Below, piece by piece: positions 7,596 through 15,405 of a DNA stretch of 38,935 bases (position 1 is its first letter; each line of letters opens with the position of its first letter). The notes below the pieces were generated by a model. The model was not told the origin of the DNA and did no database searches. It worked only from the letters and a program-made list of their open reading frames with translations. Position numbers and translations under genes: made by a program. Origin of the DNA: Syntrophomonadaceae bacterium (GTDB lineage: Bacteria; Bacillota; Dethiobacteria; DTU022; UBA8154); the NCBI GenBank assembly GCA_003556225.1, contig PWRN01000049.1, positions 1 to 38,935 of the forward strand. The letters run 5' to 3'.

Positions 7596-7658
7596 CATAC
7601 CACAAGATACGAGAAAAACCCGCCTGCTTCGCGGGTTTTTCTCGTATCTTGTGGTATG
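7596..7658. terminator. Bidirectional terminator with a perfect 28-bp stem
   Basis: Arms at 7596-7623 and 7631-7658 are perfect reverse complements with a 7-base loop. The inner part is a classic intrinsic terminator with AAAAACCCGC and GCGGGTTTTT flanks, so it can stop transcription from both the small gene on the left and pyrE on the right. The stem extends a further 13 pairs beyond what termination needs, and its right end contains TGGTATGAT, an extended -10-like sequence. Confidence 0.85.
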
Positions 7659-7664
7659 ATGGCT

Positions 7665-8243
7665 CTAGATTTCTGGCCTTTCCAGTTCATCCCGGGTGAC
7701 AACAGCGTGCAGCGAAAACCCTTCTTTTTCAATGTTTTCCCTGCCGCCCTCCTGGCGATCAACGATCACAAAAAGGCCTTCAACGCGGCAGCCCAGGGCA
7801 AGCACCTCCCGGGCGGCCATCAGCAACGAACCTCCCGTGGTTAACACGTCATCCACCACCAGGACCGGAAGACCGCTTTTCAGCGAGGGGCCTTCCACCC
7901 GCCTCTCTGTTCCATATGCTTTGCGGTCAGGGCGAACGTAAAAGGTATCCAGCGGAGAGTAGAAGGGGGCCTGGTAGCTGAGGGCGCTGATGGCGCCGAC
8001 CAGGGGGACGGCCCCGATTGCCGGCCCTCCAATGGCCTTTATTTCCAGTCCCTTTTCCCGGATCGTGCTGAGAATATAGAAGGCGATCTTGTAAATCCCC
8101 GCCGACGTTAGGGTTACCTGCTTGCTGTCCACGTAAAAATCGCTCTCCCGCCCCGAGCTAAGCCGGACGCGGCGTTTTTGATAGGCCTTGCGGTAAATTT
8201 CATCCCGTATTTCATTCCGCAGGATCTCCAGTGCTTCACTCAT
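7665..8243 (-). CDS. pyrE: Orotate phosphoribosyltransferase
   Basis: A 192-residue cytoplasmic enzyme that joins orotate to PRPP, giving OMP in pyrimidine synthesis. The PRPP-binding motif VLVVDDVLTTGGS and the early SGRESDFYVDSKQV segment are diagnostic of this family. Full length for the short bacterial class. ATG start with AGGGTGATGAA upstream. It lies 47 bases after lysC on the same strand, so the two are probably co-transcribed, although no other pyr gene is present. A very long hairpin terminator follows. Confidence 0.93.
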   Translation of the reverse strand: MSEALEILRNEIRDEIYRKAYQKRRVRLSSGRESDFYVDSKQVTLTSAGIYKIAFYILSTIREKGLEIKAIGGPAIGAVPLVGAISALSYQAPFYSPLDTFYVRPDRKAYGTERRVEGPSLKSGLPVLVVDDVLTTGGSLLMAAREVLALGCRVEGLFVIVDRQEGGRENIEKEGFSLHAVVTRDELERPEI

Positions 8244-8290
8244 TTCATCACCCTATTACCAGGTTCTTGCAAACTACGGGCTGCGATCGA

Positions 8291-9514
8291 TCATCCCTGA
8301 TCTCTGTCCAGGGCAAACTCATCATGCAAAACCCTGACTGCCAGTTCCGTGTAGCGAGTTTCAATGATGCAGGATATTTTAATTTCCGAGGTGCTGATCA
8401 TAACAATGTTAATCCCTTCCCGCGCCAGCGCACCAAACATGCGAGAGGCCACCCCGGGATGGCTTTTCATGCCTGCGCCGACGATGGATACTTTCGCGAT
8501 ATCACGGTCAGCCAGCACGCCTTCGGCCTCTATTTCCTCGGCAACCTGCTCAACCCGTTTTACCGCCCGGTCCAGGTCATTAGCGGGCACGGTGAAGGTT
8601 AAATCGGTCAGGTTGCCGCGACCCACGTTCTGAATGATCATGTCAACGTTAATGCTCCCCAGCGCGAGACTGTTAAAAATTTGAAAAGCGATACCCGGCC
8701 GGTCCGGAACCCCGAAGACTGAAATGCGGGCTTCTCCTTTGCTATAGGTAACACCGGAGATCAGTGCTCCTTCCATCTGTTCACGCTCCTCAGACACCTG
8801 GGTTCCTGGATCATCATCAAACGAAGAGCGAACCCGGATAGTGACGTTGTATTTTTTGGCCAGCTCTACGCAGCGGGGGTGAAGCACCCGGGCGCCCAGC
8901 ACGGCCAGTTCCATCATTGCATCGTAGGAAATCTGCTCCAGTTTCCTGGCCCGGGAATAAATGTTCGGATCGCAGGTATATATACCGTTCACATCGGTGA
9001 AGATTTCACAACTGTTTGCCTGGATCGCCGCGGAAAGGGCAACGGCCGTTGTGTCAGAACCACCCCGGCCCAGGGTCGTAATATCTCCTCCCGTGGTGAT
9101 GCCTTGAAATCCTGCGATCACCGCCACCTTTCTTTCCTGGAGGTGACGTTCAAGGACATGCACTTCGATGTGCTGCACCAGGGCGAGAGAATGGTTGTCA
9201 TCGGTCACGATGGGGAGTTGAAAAGCCAAAAAAGACCGGGCCGGCACCCCCAGATCCTGCAAGGCCAGTGCCAACAGGGCTGCACTGACCTGCTCCCCGC
9301 TGGCCAGCAGCACGTCAACTTCTCTTAAATCCGGGGATCCGGAAACTTCACCGGATAAGCCGATTAAGCGGTCGGTTTCCCCGGACATGGCTGAAACAAC
9401 AACAGCTAAGGATTCTCCCTCCTGGTAGCGAAGAGCCACCTTCCGGGCAACTTCCCGAATCCGCTCTGCTGAACCCACTGATGTTCCACCGTATTTCAGG
9501 ACGGTTATCTGCAA
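8291..9514 (-). CDS. lysC: Aspartate kinase
   Basis: A 407-residue cytoplasmic enzyme phosphorylating aspartate, the first step to lysine, threonine, methionine and diaminopimelate. The N-terminal KYGGTSVGS motif, the kinase loop TLGRGGSDTTAVALSAA and FTDVNGIYTCDP are intact, followed by two ACT domains (about 265-400; FGVPDRPGIAFQIF and VGAGMKSHPGVASRMF) for feedback control. The TTG at 9514 is chosen because it gives the family-typical start MQITVLKYGG seven bases after GGAGGGG; an upstream in-frame ATG at 9535 would put the ribosome-binding site inside the coding region. A promoter lies just upstream and pyrE follows. Confidence 0.94.
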   Translation of the reverse strand: MQITVLKYGGTSVGSAERIREVARKVALRYQEGESLAVVVSAMSGETDRLIGLSGEVSGSPDLREVDVLLASGEQVSAALLALALQDLGVPARSFLAFQLPIVTDDNHSLALVQHIEVHVLERHLQERKVAVIAGFQGITTGGDITTLGRGGSDTTAVALSAAIQANSCEIFTDVNGIYTCDPNIYSRARKLEQISYDAMMELAVLGARVLHPRCVELAKKYNVTIRVRSSFDDDPGTQVSEEREQMEGALISGVTYSKGEARISVFGVPDRPGIAFQIFNSLALGSINVDMIIQNVGRGNLTDLTFTVPANDLDRAVKRVEQVAEEIEAEGVLADRDIAKVSIVGAGMKSHPGVASRMFGALAREGINIVMISTSEIKISCIIETRYTELAVRVLHDEFALDRDQG

Positions 9515-9543
9515 AAATTGCCCCTCCGCGATCATTTTTTTTT

Positions 9544-9571
9544 ACTATATCACAAAATGATTAAAAAACAA
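9544..9571 (-). promoter_or_regulatory. Promoter for lysC-pyrE
   Basis: On the minus strand TTGTTT and TATAGT are separated by 16 bases, with a TGA extension before the -10 (TGATATAGT). It lies about 30 bases upstream of the chosen lysC start, so the leader is short and leaves no room for a lysine riboswitch. Confidence 0.6.
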
Positions 9572-9649
9572 GCCGGGGCAGAAAAAATCCTGTTGTCTCC
9601 CGCGAGTCATCTGTCCTGTCGCAGCTATATCCTTAGCCACCGCCACTAA

Positions 9650-9678
9650 TTGCCTTTTTATGCTTCATGGGGTATAAT
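9650..9678 (+). promoter_or_regulatory. Promoter for the DUF134-dehydrogenase operon
   Basis: TTGCCT and a perfect TATAAT are separated by exactly 17 bases. The -10 lies 45 bases before the chosen ATG at 9723. Confidence 0.7.
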
Positions 9679-9722
9679 GAGATGGCTGATGATTGCAGAC
9701 CGCGGAAAGGAGCGAGCGAACC

Positions 9723-10160
9723 ATGCCAAGGCCGCCAAAGTCACGTAGAGTTGCCTTTGTCCCGCACTTAACCTACTTCAAGCCCGCCGGCGTCCCCTTG
9801 AAGCAGCTCAAAGAGGAATGCCTTGGCATTGAAGAGCTGGAAGCCATTCGCTTAAAAGATCTCGAAGGCCTGGAGCAGGAAGCCTGTGCAAAACGCATGG
9901 GTATCTCGCGACCCACCTTTCACCGCATTATTTCCTCAGCCCGCGCCAAAGTAGCCCGTTCCCTGGTAGAAGGCAAGGCCATCCGTATTGAAGGGGGCAA
10001 TTTCCAGCTGGCCGCGGGACGAATGCATTGTCACCACTGTGGGCACACTTCCCGAGCCGGGCCGGGTGAAGGAAAAACTGGAGAACCCCTGGAACCACTT
10101 CAAGCATCGTCTCTCAATATGGAGAACCATTGTCCCGATTGTTACAAGGAGGAGGAGTAA
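9723..10160 (+). CDS. DUF134 (UPF0251) family putative DNA-binding protein
   Basis: A 145-residue protein beginning MPRPPKSRRVAFVPHLTYF, the family signature, with a helix-turn-helix at about 58-85 (ACAKRMGISRPTFHRII) like the sigma-70 region 4 class. The C-terminus adds CHHC and CPDC pairs that may bind zinc. The ATG follows GGAAAGGAG by ten bases; an in-frame start at 9693 lies too near the promoter. Its TAA is directly followed by the ATG of the dehydrogenase gene, with GGAGGAG inside the last codons, so the two are coupled. A role as transcriptional regulator is likely but its targets are unknown. Confidence 0.85.
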   Translation: MPRPPKSRRVAFVPHLTYFKPAGVPLKQLKEECLGIEELEAIRLKDLEGLEQEACAKRMGISRPTFHRIISSARAKVARSLVEGKAIRIEGGNFQLAAGRMHCHHCGHTSRAGPGEGKTGEPLEPLQASSLNMENHCPDCYKEEE

Positions 10161-11231
10161 ATGAGAACGTACCGTGTGGCTGTCATACCCGGCGATGGAA
10201 CAGGCCCTGAAATGGTCCGGGAAGGGCTTAAAACGTTAGAAGCAACCGCAAAATTATACGGGTTTTCCCTGGATTTTAACGAATTTGATTATGGCGGAGA
10301 GCGATTCCTGGAAAAAGGCGAAGTGCTGCCAGAGGATGCGATTGAGCAATTAAAGGCATACCAGGCGATTTTCCTGGGCGCCATCGGCCACCCCCGGGTC
10401 AGGCCTGGTATCCTGGAGAAAGGAATCCTTTTGCGGCTGCGCTTTGAGCTGGATCAATACATTAACCTGCGACCCGTGAAACTCTACCCGGGCATTGAAA
10501 CCCCGTTAAAAGATAAAGCCCCGGAAGATATTGATTTTGTCGTGGTCCGAGAAAATACAGAAGGGCTCTATGCAGGAAGTGGTGGAATTCTGCGTAAAGG
10601 AACACCCCATGAAGTAGCTGTTCAAGAGTCCATCAATACCCGCATGGGCGTGGAAAGGTGCCTGCGCTTCGCTTTTGACTACTGCAGGGCCAGGGGTAAA
10701 AAGAAGAAACTTACCCTTTGCGGAAAAACCAATGTGTTAACCTATGCCTTTGACCTCTGGGAAAGGGCGTTTCACGAGATCGGGGAAGAATATCCAGACA
10801 TCGAAAAAGATTACGGCCATGTAGATGCCGTGGTGATGTGGATGGTTAAAGATCCGGAATACTTTGATGTAATCGTTACGGACAACATGTTCGGCGATAT
10901 TATCACCGATTTAGGCGCAATCATCCAGGGCGGGATGGGCATTGCTGCGGGGGGTAACATCAACCCGTCTGGAACGTCCATGTTTGAACCCATCGGCGGA
11001 TCAGCCCCTAAATATACGGGACAAAACGTGATCAACCCCCTGGCTTCTATTTGTGCCGGAAGCATGATGCTGGACCACCTGGGTGAAAAAGAAGCAGCCC
11101 GGGCCATGGAGCAAGCTGTGATGGCGGTATGTAGCGGGAAGATCAAAAGCCTGTCCGCCGGGCGTATGGGTTACAGCACTTCGGAAGTGGGCGACCAGGT
11201 TGCAGCGCGCCTGCAGCAGGCCGTGGTTTAG
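10161..11231 (+). CDS. Isocitrate/isopropylmalate dehydrogenase family enzyme
   Basis: A 356-residue NAD(P)-dependent beta-decarboxylating dehydrogenase. Seen are the N-terminal VIPGDGTGPEM nucleotide-binding start, the substrate arginine region LRPVKLYPG, VVRENTEGLYAG, the metal-binding Asp run in VIVTDNMFGDIITDLGA, and GGSAPKYTGQNVINPLA near the adenosine site. The segment GHPRVRPGILEKGILLRLR differs from typical LeuB and is closer to tartrate/malate or generic members, and no leuC/leuD is adjacent. Substrate therefore stays open: 3-isopropylmalate, tartrate or malate. It is coupled to the DUF134 gene and overlaps the convergent glycosyltransferase gene by four bases (TTAG). Confidence 0.88.
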   Translation: MRTYRVAVIPGDGTGPEMVREGLKTLEATAKLYGFSLDFNEFDYGGERFLEKGEVLPEDAIEQLKAYQAIFLGAIGHPRVRPGILEKGILLRLRFELDQYINLRPVKLYPGIETPLKDKAPEDIDFVVVRENTEGLYAGSGGILRKGTPHEVAVQESINTRMGVERCLRFAFDYCRARGKKKKLTLCGKTNVLTYAFDLWERAFHEIGEEYPDIEKDYGHVDAVVMWMVKDPEYFDVIVTDNMFGDIITDLGAIIQGGMGIAAGGNINPSGTSMFEPIGGSAPKYTGQNVINPLASICAGSMMLDHLGEKEAARAMEQAVMAVCSGKIKSLSAGRMGYSTSEVGDQVAARLQQAVV

Positions 11232-12022
11232 CCACGGGAGGATTGTTCTCCTGGAAAGCGTTTTACACCCAAGGCTTGCAGCAGGACATAGAACATAAAT
11301 ACGGGCAGCACACGGGCCCGGAGCAGCCGGCCAGGTTCTTTTAGGATACGGTAGAACCATTCCAGGCCGGCTTTTTGCATCCAAAGAGGCGCTCGGCGGC
11401 TCTTTCCCGCCAAGACGTCAAAACTGCCACCCACACCCATCACGGTACATGGTGGCAATGCTTTTTTGTGCCGGTAAATCCATTTTTCCTGCCGTGGAGC
11501 ACCCATGGCAACCAGCAGCAGAGCGGGACGGATTCTTTGTATATCGGCCAGGATCCGCTCCTCTTCTTTCGCTTGAAAGTACCCGTGCTGGCTTCCCACG
11601 ACCCGGAGCCCGGGATAACAGTCAGTGGCCCGGCAGAGAGCCTGGAACAAAACATCGGGATGGGCTCCCAGGAGGTAAACGGGGACCTGTTGGCGTGCCG
11701 CTTCCTTTAAGCATTCGATCATGAGATCGTAGCCGGCGACCCTTTCAGGGGCGGGACATCCCACCAGGCGGGAGGCCAGAACTACCCCTGCGCCATCGGC
11801 CGTGACCAGCTCTGCCGCCTGGATGATTTTTTCCAACTCCCGATCCCGGGTGCCGGTATAGATCATCTCTGCATTGGCCGTAACAATATGAAAAACCTGG
11901 TTGCCTCTCCAGGCATCGCAAGCCAGGCTTACGGCCTCTGCCATGGTCAGGCAATTTACCGGGGAACCCAGCACCGTTGCCCTCTTGCGCTGTTTCCTTT
12001 TACCCACATTATTCGCGTGCAT
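11228..12022 (-). CDS. WecB/TagA/CpsF family glycosyltransferase
   Basis: A 264-residue membrane-associated GT26-type enzyme that transfers a ManNAc-type sugar to an undecaprenyl-linked GlcNAc in teichoic-acid or exopolysaccharide linkage-unit synthesis. Family motifs are intact: TANAEMIYTGTRD, TADGAGVVLASRL, RVAGYDLM, LLVAMGAPRQEKWI and GVGGSFDVLAGKSRRAP, with the C-terminal LEWFYRILKEPGR segment. The ATG at 12022 follows GGGGAGGG; an in-frame ATG at 12055 overlaps a hairpin. The gene lies downstream of a LytR-CpsA-Psr ligase gene on the same strand, fitting a wall-polymer pathway, but a terminator-like hairpin stands directly before its ribosome-binding site. Confidence 0.9.
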   Translation of the reverse strand: MHANNVGKRKQRKRATVLGSPVNCLTMAEAVSLACDAWRGNQVFHIVTANAEMIYTGTRDRELEKIIQAAELVTADGAGVVLASRLVGCPAPERVAGYDLMIECLKEAARQQVPVYLLGAHPDVLFQALCRATDCYPGLRVVGSQHGYFQAKEEERILADIQRIRPALLLVAMGAPRQEKWIYRHKKALPPCTVMGVGGSFDVLAGKSRRAPLWMQKAGLEWFYRILKEPGRLLRARVLPVFMFYVLLQALGVKRFPGEQSSRG

Positions 12023-12039
12023 CAAACCCTCCCCTTGAT

Positions 12040-12078
12040 AAAAAAATCCCTTCATCAGCCAAACCGGGCGAGAAGGGA
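12040..12078 (-). terminator. Hairpin with T-run immediately upstream of the glycosyltransferase gene
   Basis: On the minus strand TCCCTTC and GAAGGGA pair (7 bp) around an 18-base loop that can form an inner GCC/GGC stem, and seven T residues follow directly. It lies between a small Cys-rich ORF and the ribosome-binding site of the glycosyltransferase gene, so it either ends the upstream transcript or acts as an attenuator in the leader. Confidence 0.6.
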
Positions 12079-12110
12079 GTATCTACAAAAACCGTGCTAC
12101 ATCTAATGAT

Positions 12111-12254
12111 TTACCCAAGAATCCTGGTGCGGCGTTTTTCTCTGCGAGGCTTCGGGGCTTTCTCCAGCGATACCCCGTGGCGCTGGCAGCAGCGGCAGTA
12201 AGGCCAGCAGAGGTGGAGCGAAGAGGGGAAGATACAGTTCCTGGACCTCAACAT
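12111..12254 (-). CDS. Candidate small Cys-rich basic protein (47 aa)
   Basis: ATG-initiated frame five bases after an AAGGGAG ribosome-binding site. The 47 residues contain a Cys-rich core (LCWPYCRCCQRHG, five cysteines in total with an adjacent His) and a very basic tail (KPRREKRRTRILG). The composition suggests a metal-binding, nucleic-acid-binding mini-protein. It sits between the LytR-CpsA-Psr gene and the TagA-like gene on the same strand and is followed by a hairpin with a T-run. Two other frames over this stretch are also open, and an RNA pseudoknot can be drawn here, so an untranslated RNA is the alternative. Not recognised. Confidence 0.42.
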   Translation of the reverse strand: MLRSRNCIFPSSLHLCWPYCRCCQRHGVSLEKAPKPRREKRRTRILG

Positions 12255-12348
12255 GGGCACTCCCTTCAAATATCTTTAAAATACTGGAAATGTTTATTAA
12301 ACCTATTTTAACCCATTTCCCATCCCTGTCAAGATACCTGGGAACAAA

Positions 12349-13323
12349 TTATGATTTTTTTTCTTCCACGCCGCGGATATAACGATTCACTACGTCTGCA
12401 ATCCCCTCTTCATCGGGCAGCACGTAGCTTATCCCTTCGATATAACGGGGATTGCCGGGGAGTGTTGTTGTGTTGATTTCATCAAAGTCAACGTTTTTTA
12501 ACTTGTTGGCCAGCATCAGGGCCTGGTTAAGCTCCAGATCGGTTTTCACATTCGCTGCCATTTGGGGAAGGATGCGGGGGAATTTGATGATGTTTTTAAA
12601 CGTGAGGATTTCCTGGATAAAGGTTTTCACGAGTTTCTGCTGTCGCTCCACCCGGTCCAGGTCGCCGCGACCGCTACTGCGGTAGCGAACATACTGCAGG
12701 GCTTTATCGCCATCCAGCACCTGCAAGCCCGGATCCAGCTCGATGGTCACATCAATGCCGTAATAGCGCATGCGCTGTTCTACTTCCAGCTCGATGCCTC
12801 CCATGATGTCCACGATATTTTTAAATCCCTCGAAATCCGTTGTCACGTAATGATCGATTTTCACATCCAAAAAATCTTCCAGGGCCGCCCGGGTCAGCGC
12901 CACCTCACCGTAGGCATAAGCGTGGTTGATTTTATCCAAGCCGCGCCCGGGCAGGTGCACGCGCATATCCCTTGGAACAGAAACGATATTGATTTCATTG
13001 GTTTTCCTGTTCAAAACCAGCAGCATGATCGTATCCGCCCGCCCCCCCATTGTTCGATCTCGGGAGTCCAGGCCCAGGATCATGATGTTCATGACATCAG
13101 GAAGAGATTCCCGGGTACTTTCATATACGACGTTTTCCGGTGTTTCCTCTTCTGAGGGAGCCGCCGAGGGAGCAGTTTCCTCGTATATTTGATCCCACAA
13201 AATTTTTAACCACACCCCCGAACCGATCAAAACAGCGGCAACAACCAGGGTTGCCAAGATCAAGAAATGACGGCTGGAGATCAATTTTTTCTTCTTCTGC
13301 GCACGCGGTGTTGATTTGCCCAT
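12349..13323 (-). CDS. LytR-CpsA-Psr (LCP) family cell-wall polymer ligase
   Basis: A 324-residue type II membrane protein: short basic cytoplasmic tail, one transmembrane helix at about 20-42 (FLILATLVVAAVLIGSGV), then the extracellular LCP domain that moves undecaprenyl-linked glycopolymers onto peptidoglycan. Catalytic-site arginines and aspartates are seen in LGLDSRDRTMGGRADTIML, VSVPRDMRVHLPGRGLDKINHAYAYG and VRYRSSGRGDLDRVERQQ. The start at 13323 is preferred because AAAGGA lies at a better distance than for the ATG at 13332. The frame remains open for 81 codons after the stop. Gene order suggests a shared envelope role with the TagA-type gene downstream. Confidence 0.92.
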   Translation of the reverse strand: MGKSTPRAQKKKKLISSRHFLILATLVVAAVLIGSGVWLKILWDQIYEETAPSAAPSEEETPENVVYESTRESLPDVMNIMILGLDSRDRTMGGRADTIMLLVLNRKTNEINIVSVPRDMRVHLPGRGLDKINHAYAYGEVALTRAALEDFLDVKIDHYVTTDFEGFKNIVDIMGGIELEVEQRMRYYGIDVTIELDPGLQVLDGDKALQYVRYRSSGRGDLDRVERQQKLVKTFIQEILTFKNIIKFPRILPQMAANVKTDLELNQALMLANKLKNVDFDEINTTTLPGNPRYIEGISYVLPDEEGIADVVNRYIRGVEEKKS

Positions 13324-13433
13324 GCAGTTCATATTCCTTTCCCGGCATTTCGCCTTCAACTGTTATTATACTGGATTATTCGTGTTCAGGCAATATACCC
13401 CAACCCTGCGATAAAAAGCAAGCACGGTCCCTG

Positions 13434-14912
13434 TTAAAACTCGGTAAGGAACTTTTGCGTATAACAGTCTCCCAACACCCCGGTTCCCAGGGAGCGGTAG
13501 TCCCGGTCCAAGATAGCGGGACGGTGGTGAACGCTGTTCATGAGGCCATGATGAGCCTCAATGGCATCCATCTGCCCCCGGGCAATATTTTCCGCCATGC
13601 GCTGAAAGTTCACGCCCAGCTCACCCAGGCGCGCGGCAGGCCCTTTTCCCGTTACGGCAGAAGTGTGGCTAAAATAGTCATGGATATACATTTCACGGCT
13701 GTGCCCCAGGGCAGCTTGAGCGGCGGCTTGATGCCAACCGAGCTGGGGTATGCCTCGCCGTGAACGTTCGTAATTAACCAGGTCAAAGAGCAATCGTTCG
13801 TCCGCTTCTTCCGCCTCACGTAGATACTCTACGTTTTCCCTATCCTGCATGCTTTCCCTGGAACGATAGCGGTAAAAACCCACCAGGCGATCCCTGGCGA
13901 TGCTAAGATCTTCCAGGCGAACAGCGGCGATCACATTTCCTTTCACCTGATCCGGGTAAAAAGTCACCAGGGTGTTCTGGTATTCCAGCGTGGGTTGGCC
14001 GGGGCAAAAATACGATCTAAGCTCTTCCACCAGGACCGTGCTGGCCAGTTGGTACCGGGACTCCAGGGTTTGCAGGCTTGTTCCCTCGGTCAGGCTTTCA
14101 AACTGCCACTTTTCTCCTGCGGCATAAATAGAAACGACTTTTCCGCCCTGGACCCCTACGGCCAGGTAGGATGCCGCATCCCGGTAAGCCAGCCAGGAAT
14201 AACCGTAGATGGTCTGTTTTTCCCAAGAGGGACTGCCGTGGAGCTGACGCACGCTGGTGATATCGTCTCCCAGGCGGACACCGTAAAGGTTGACATCCCC
14301 GTGAATATCCTGGTAATAATCCGGGGCAAGCTGCTCGCGCAAATCTTGAGGCAGCTTTTCCGGAGGCTCTGCCGGATCGTAGATCTTGAGGCCATGAGGC
14401 GGTGGCGATGCAATGCCTTCGTATTCCAGGAACACCGTCCGCTGCTGGCCATTCCAATCCACCCGGACACCCAAGCTTTCAGCTAAAAACCGTAAAGGCA
14501 CCATGGTCCTGCCCTGGATGATCCGCGGAGGCACGTCCAGTACAACGGCCTGCCCGTTAACCCGGGCTTCCAGCTTATCTACAGCCAGGGCCAGTTCTTC
14601 TCCTTCTTTCAAGACCTTAACCCCACGGGTTTCCGCGTCCCAGTCAACCCGGGCTCCCAGGGCTTCACCCACAAAGCGTAAGGGCAGCAGCGTCCGCCCT
14701 GCCTCGATCTGCGGATATACATCGGTTTGTAGAAGCCAGTCATTTAAAACGATGCGCACCGCGAATGCGGGAGATGAATAGTCGGAAGGTTCTTCTGAAT
14801 AAACAACGGACCCGGAAAAGAGCAGGATTCCCACAGCGAGGATTAGAACCGCAAACGCCTGGAAAAATGGAAAACGTTTTCTAGTGCTTGCATTAGCTGA
14901 AAAGGATCTCAT
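13434..14912 (-). CDS. Secreted CAP-domain protein with copper-amine-oxidase-N-like module
   Basis: A 492-residue exported protein. After a hydrophobic export segment (about 15-35) it has a copper-amine-oxidase-N-like module with two VPLR/LPLR repeats (TLLPLRFVGEALGARVDW and TMVPLRFLAESLGVRVDW), a CAP-associated region (about 195-330, GVRLGDDITSVRQLHGSP), and a C-terminal CAP/SCP domain with HSREMYIHDYFSH and NIARGQMDAIEAHHGLMNS, which hold the metal-binding His pair. CAP proteins of spore-formers (YkwD/SafA-like) are extracellular and of uncertain activity. A -10 element at 14950-14955 would place the transcript start near an upstream in-frame ATG at 14942, so 14912 is preferred. Confidence 0.88.
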   Translation of the reverse strand: MRSFSANASTRKRFPFFQAFAVLILAVGILLFSGSVVYSEEPSDYSSPAFAVRIVLNDWLLQTDVYPQIEAGRTLLPLRFVGEALGARVDWDAETRGVKVLKEGEELALAVDKLEARVNGQAVVLDVPPRIIQGRTMVPLRFLAESLGVRVDWNGQQRTVFLEYEGIASPPPHGLKIYDPAEPPEKLPQDLREQLAPDYYQDIHGDVNLYGVRLGDDITSVRQLHGSPSWEKQTIYGYSWLAYRDAASYLAVGVQGGKVVSIYAAGEKWQFESLTEGTSLQTLESRYQLASTVLVEELRSYFCPGQPTLEYQNTLVTFYPDQVKGNVIAAVRLEDLSIARDRLVGFYRYRSRESMQDRENVEYLREAEEADERLLFDLVNYERSRRGIPQLGWHQAAAQAALGHSREMYIHDYFSHTSAVTGKGPAARLGELGVNFQRMAENIARGQMDAIEAHHGLMNSVHHRPAILDRDYRSLGTGVLGDCYTQKFLTEF

Positions 14913-14949
14913 CTTTGCATCTTCACCTTTCCTTCGTTTCATCTACATT

Positions 14950-14955
14950 ATTATA
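14950..14955 (-). promoter_or_regulatory. -10 element for the CAP-domain gene
   Basis: TATAAT on the minus strand lies directly after the terminator of the amphi-Trp gene. The -35 region overlaps that hairpin and matches consensus poorly, so strength is uncertain. Confidence 0.4.
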
Positions 14956-14958
14956 ATA

Positions 14959-14988
14959 GAAAAAGAGGCCCTTGACAGCCTCTTTTTC
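14959..14988. terminator. Intrinsic terminator of the amphi-Trp gene
   Basis: Perfect 11-bp stem (GAAAAAGAGGC with GCCTCTTTTTC) around an 8-base loop, T-rich on both strands. It lies 26 bases after the stop codon of the amphi-Trp gene on the minus strand. Confidence 0.75.
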
Positions 14989-15014
14989 AAAAAACATCCG
15001 GCTTTCTTCTCAAC

Positions 15015-15284
15015 TTACTTGATTTCCACTTCTTCTGCACCGGCTTTCCCGGGCTTCCATTCGATTTCAATTTCAAACTGATGCTTTTCACCCTTGCTTT
15101 CATACTTGAGCTCCAGCTTCGAGGCGCCGCCGGGCTCAATATAGTACTCCTGTTCACCCTGCGTCACGGTAAAACCTCCCTGTTCCAGCAACTTCTCACC
15201 AAGGTTCACCAAAAACCGGCCGATTTCTTCCACGCTGCGAGGTTCCTCGCTGGAAAAATGCACAACACTCTTTTCTTTCGACAT
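15015..15284 (-). CDS. Amphi-Trp domain protein
   Basis: An 89-residue soluble protein carrying the amphi-Trp pattern: SEEPRSVEEIGRFLVNLGEKL, an LEYYIEPGG-like strand (EYYIEPGGASKLELKYE) and a final ELEIEW-type strand (FEIEIEWKPG). Such short proteins occur in archaea and anaerobic bacteria, with no established function. The ATG at 15284 lies six bases after GGGAGGG; a start five codons earlier would overlap that site. It is monocistronic, with its own terminator. Confidence 0.8.
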   Translation of the reverse strand: MSKEKSVVHFSSEEPRSVEEIGRFLVNLGEKLLEQGGFTVTQGEQEYYIEPGGASKLELKYESKGEKHQFEIEIEWKPGKAGAEEVEIK

Positions 15285-15405
15285 CTTGATCCCTCCCATC
15301 TTATTCTTTTGCCATCTTGCCTTTGCTTGGCCATGATGCTTTGCGTGCCGGCAGTGCTAGGCTTCAACTCTTAATCTCCCGGACACGATCCGCCGGCAAA
15401 CTTGC

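Noticed and set aside
9515..9620. Lysine riboswitch or T-box before lysC
   Set aside because: The promoter sits about 30 bases upstream of the start codon, leaving no room for either element, and no characteristic motifs are present.
12100..12250. Possible c-di-AMP (ydaO-type) riboswitch ahead of the wall-polymer glycosyltransferase gene
   Set aside because: Fragments such as CCCGAAGCC and CCTCGCAGAG recall the motif, but the conserved 3' block (CCGACAGCTAACCTCG-like) and the GGGGTGAA core are missing. The element is reported only as an unclassified leader.
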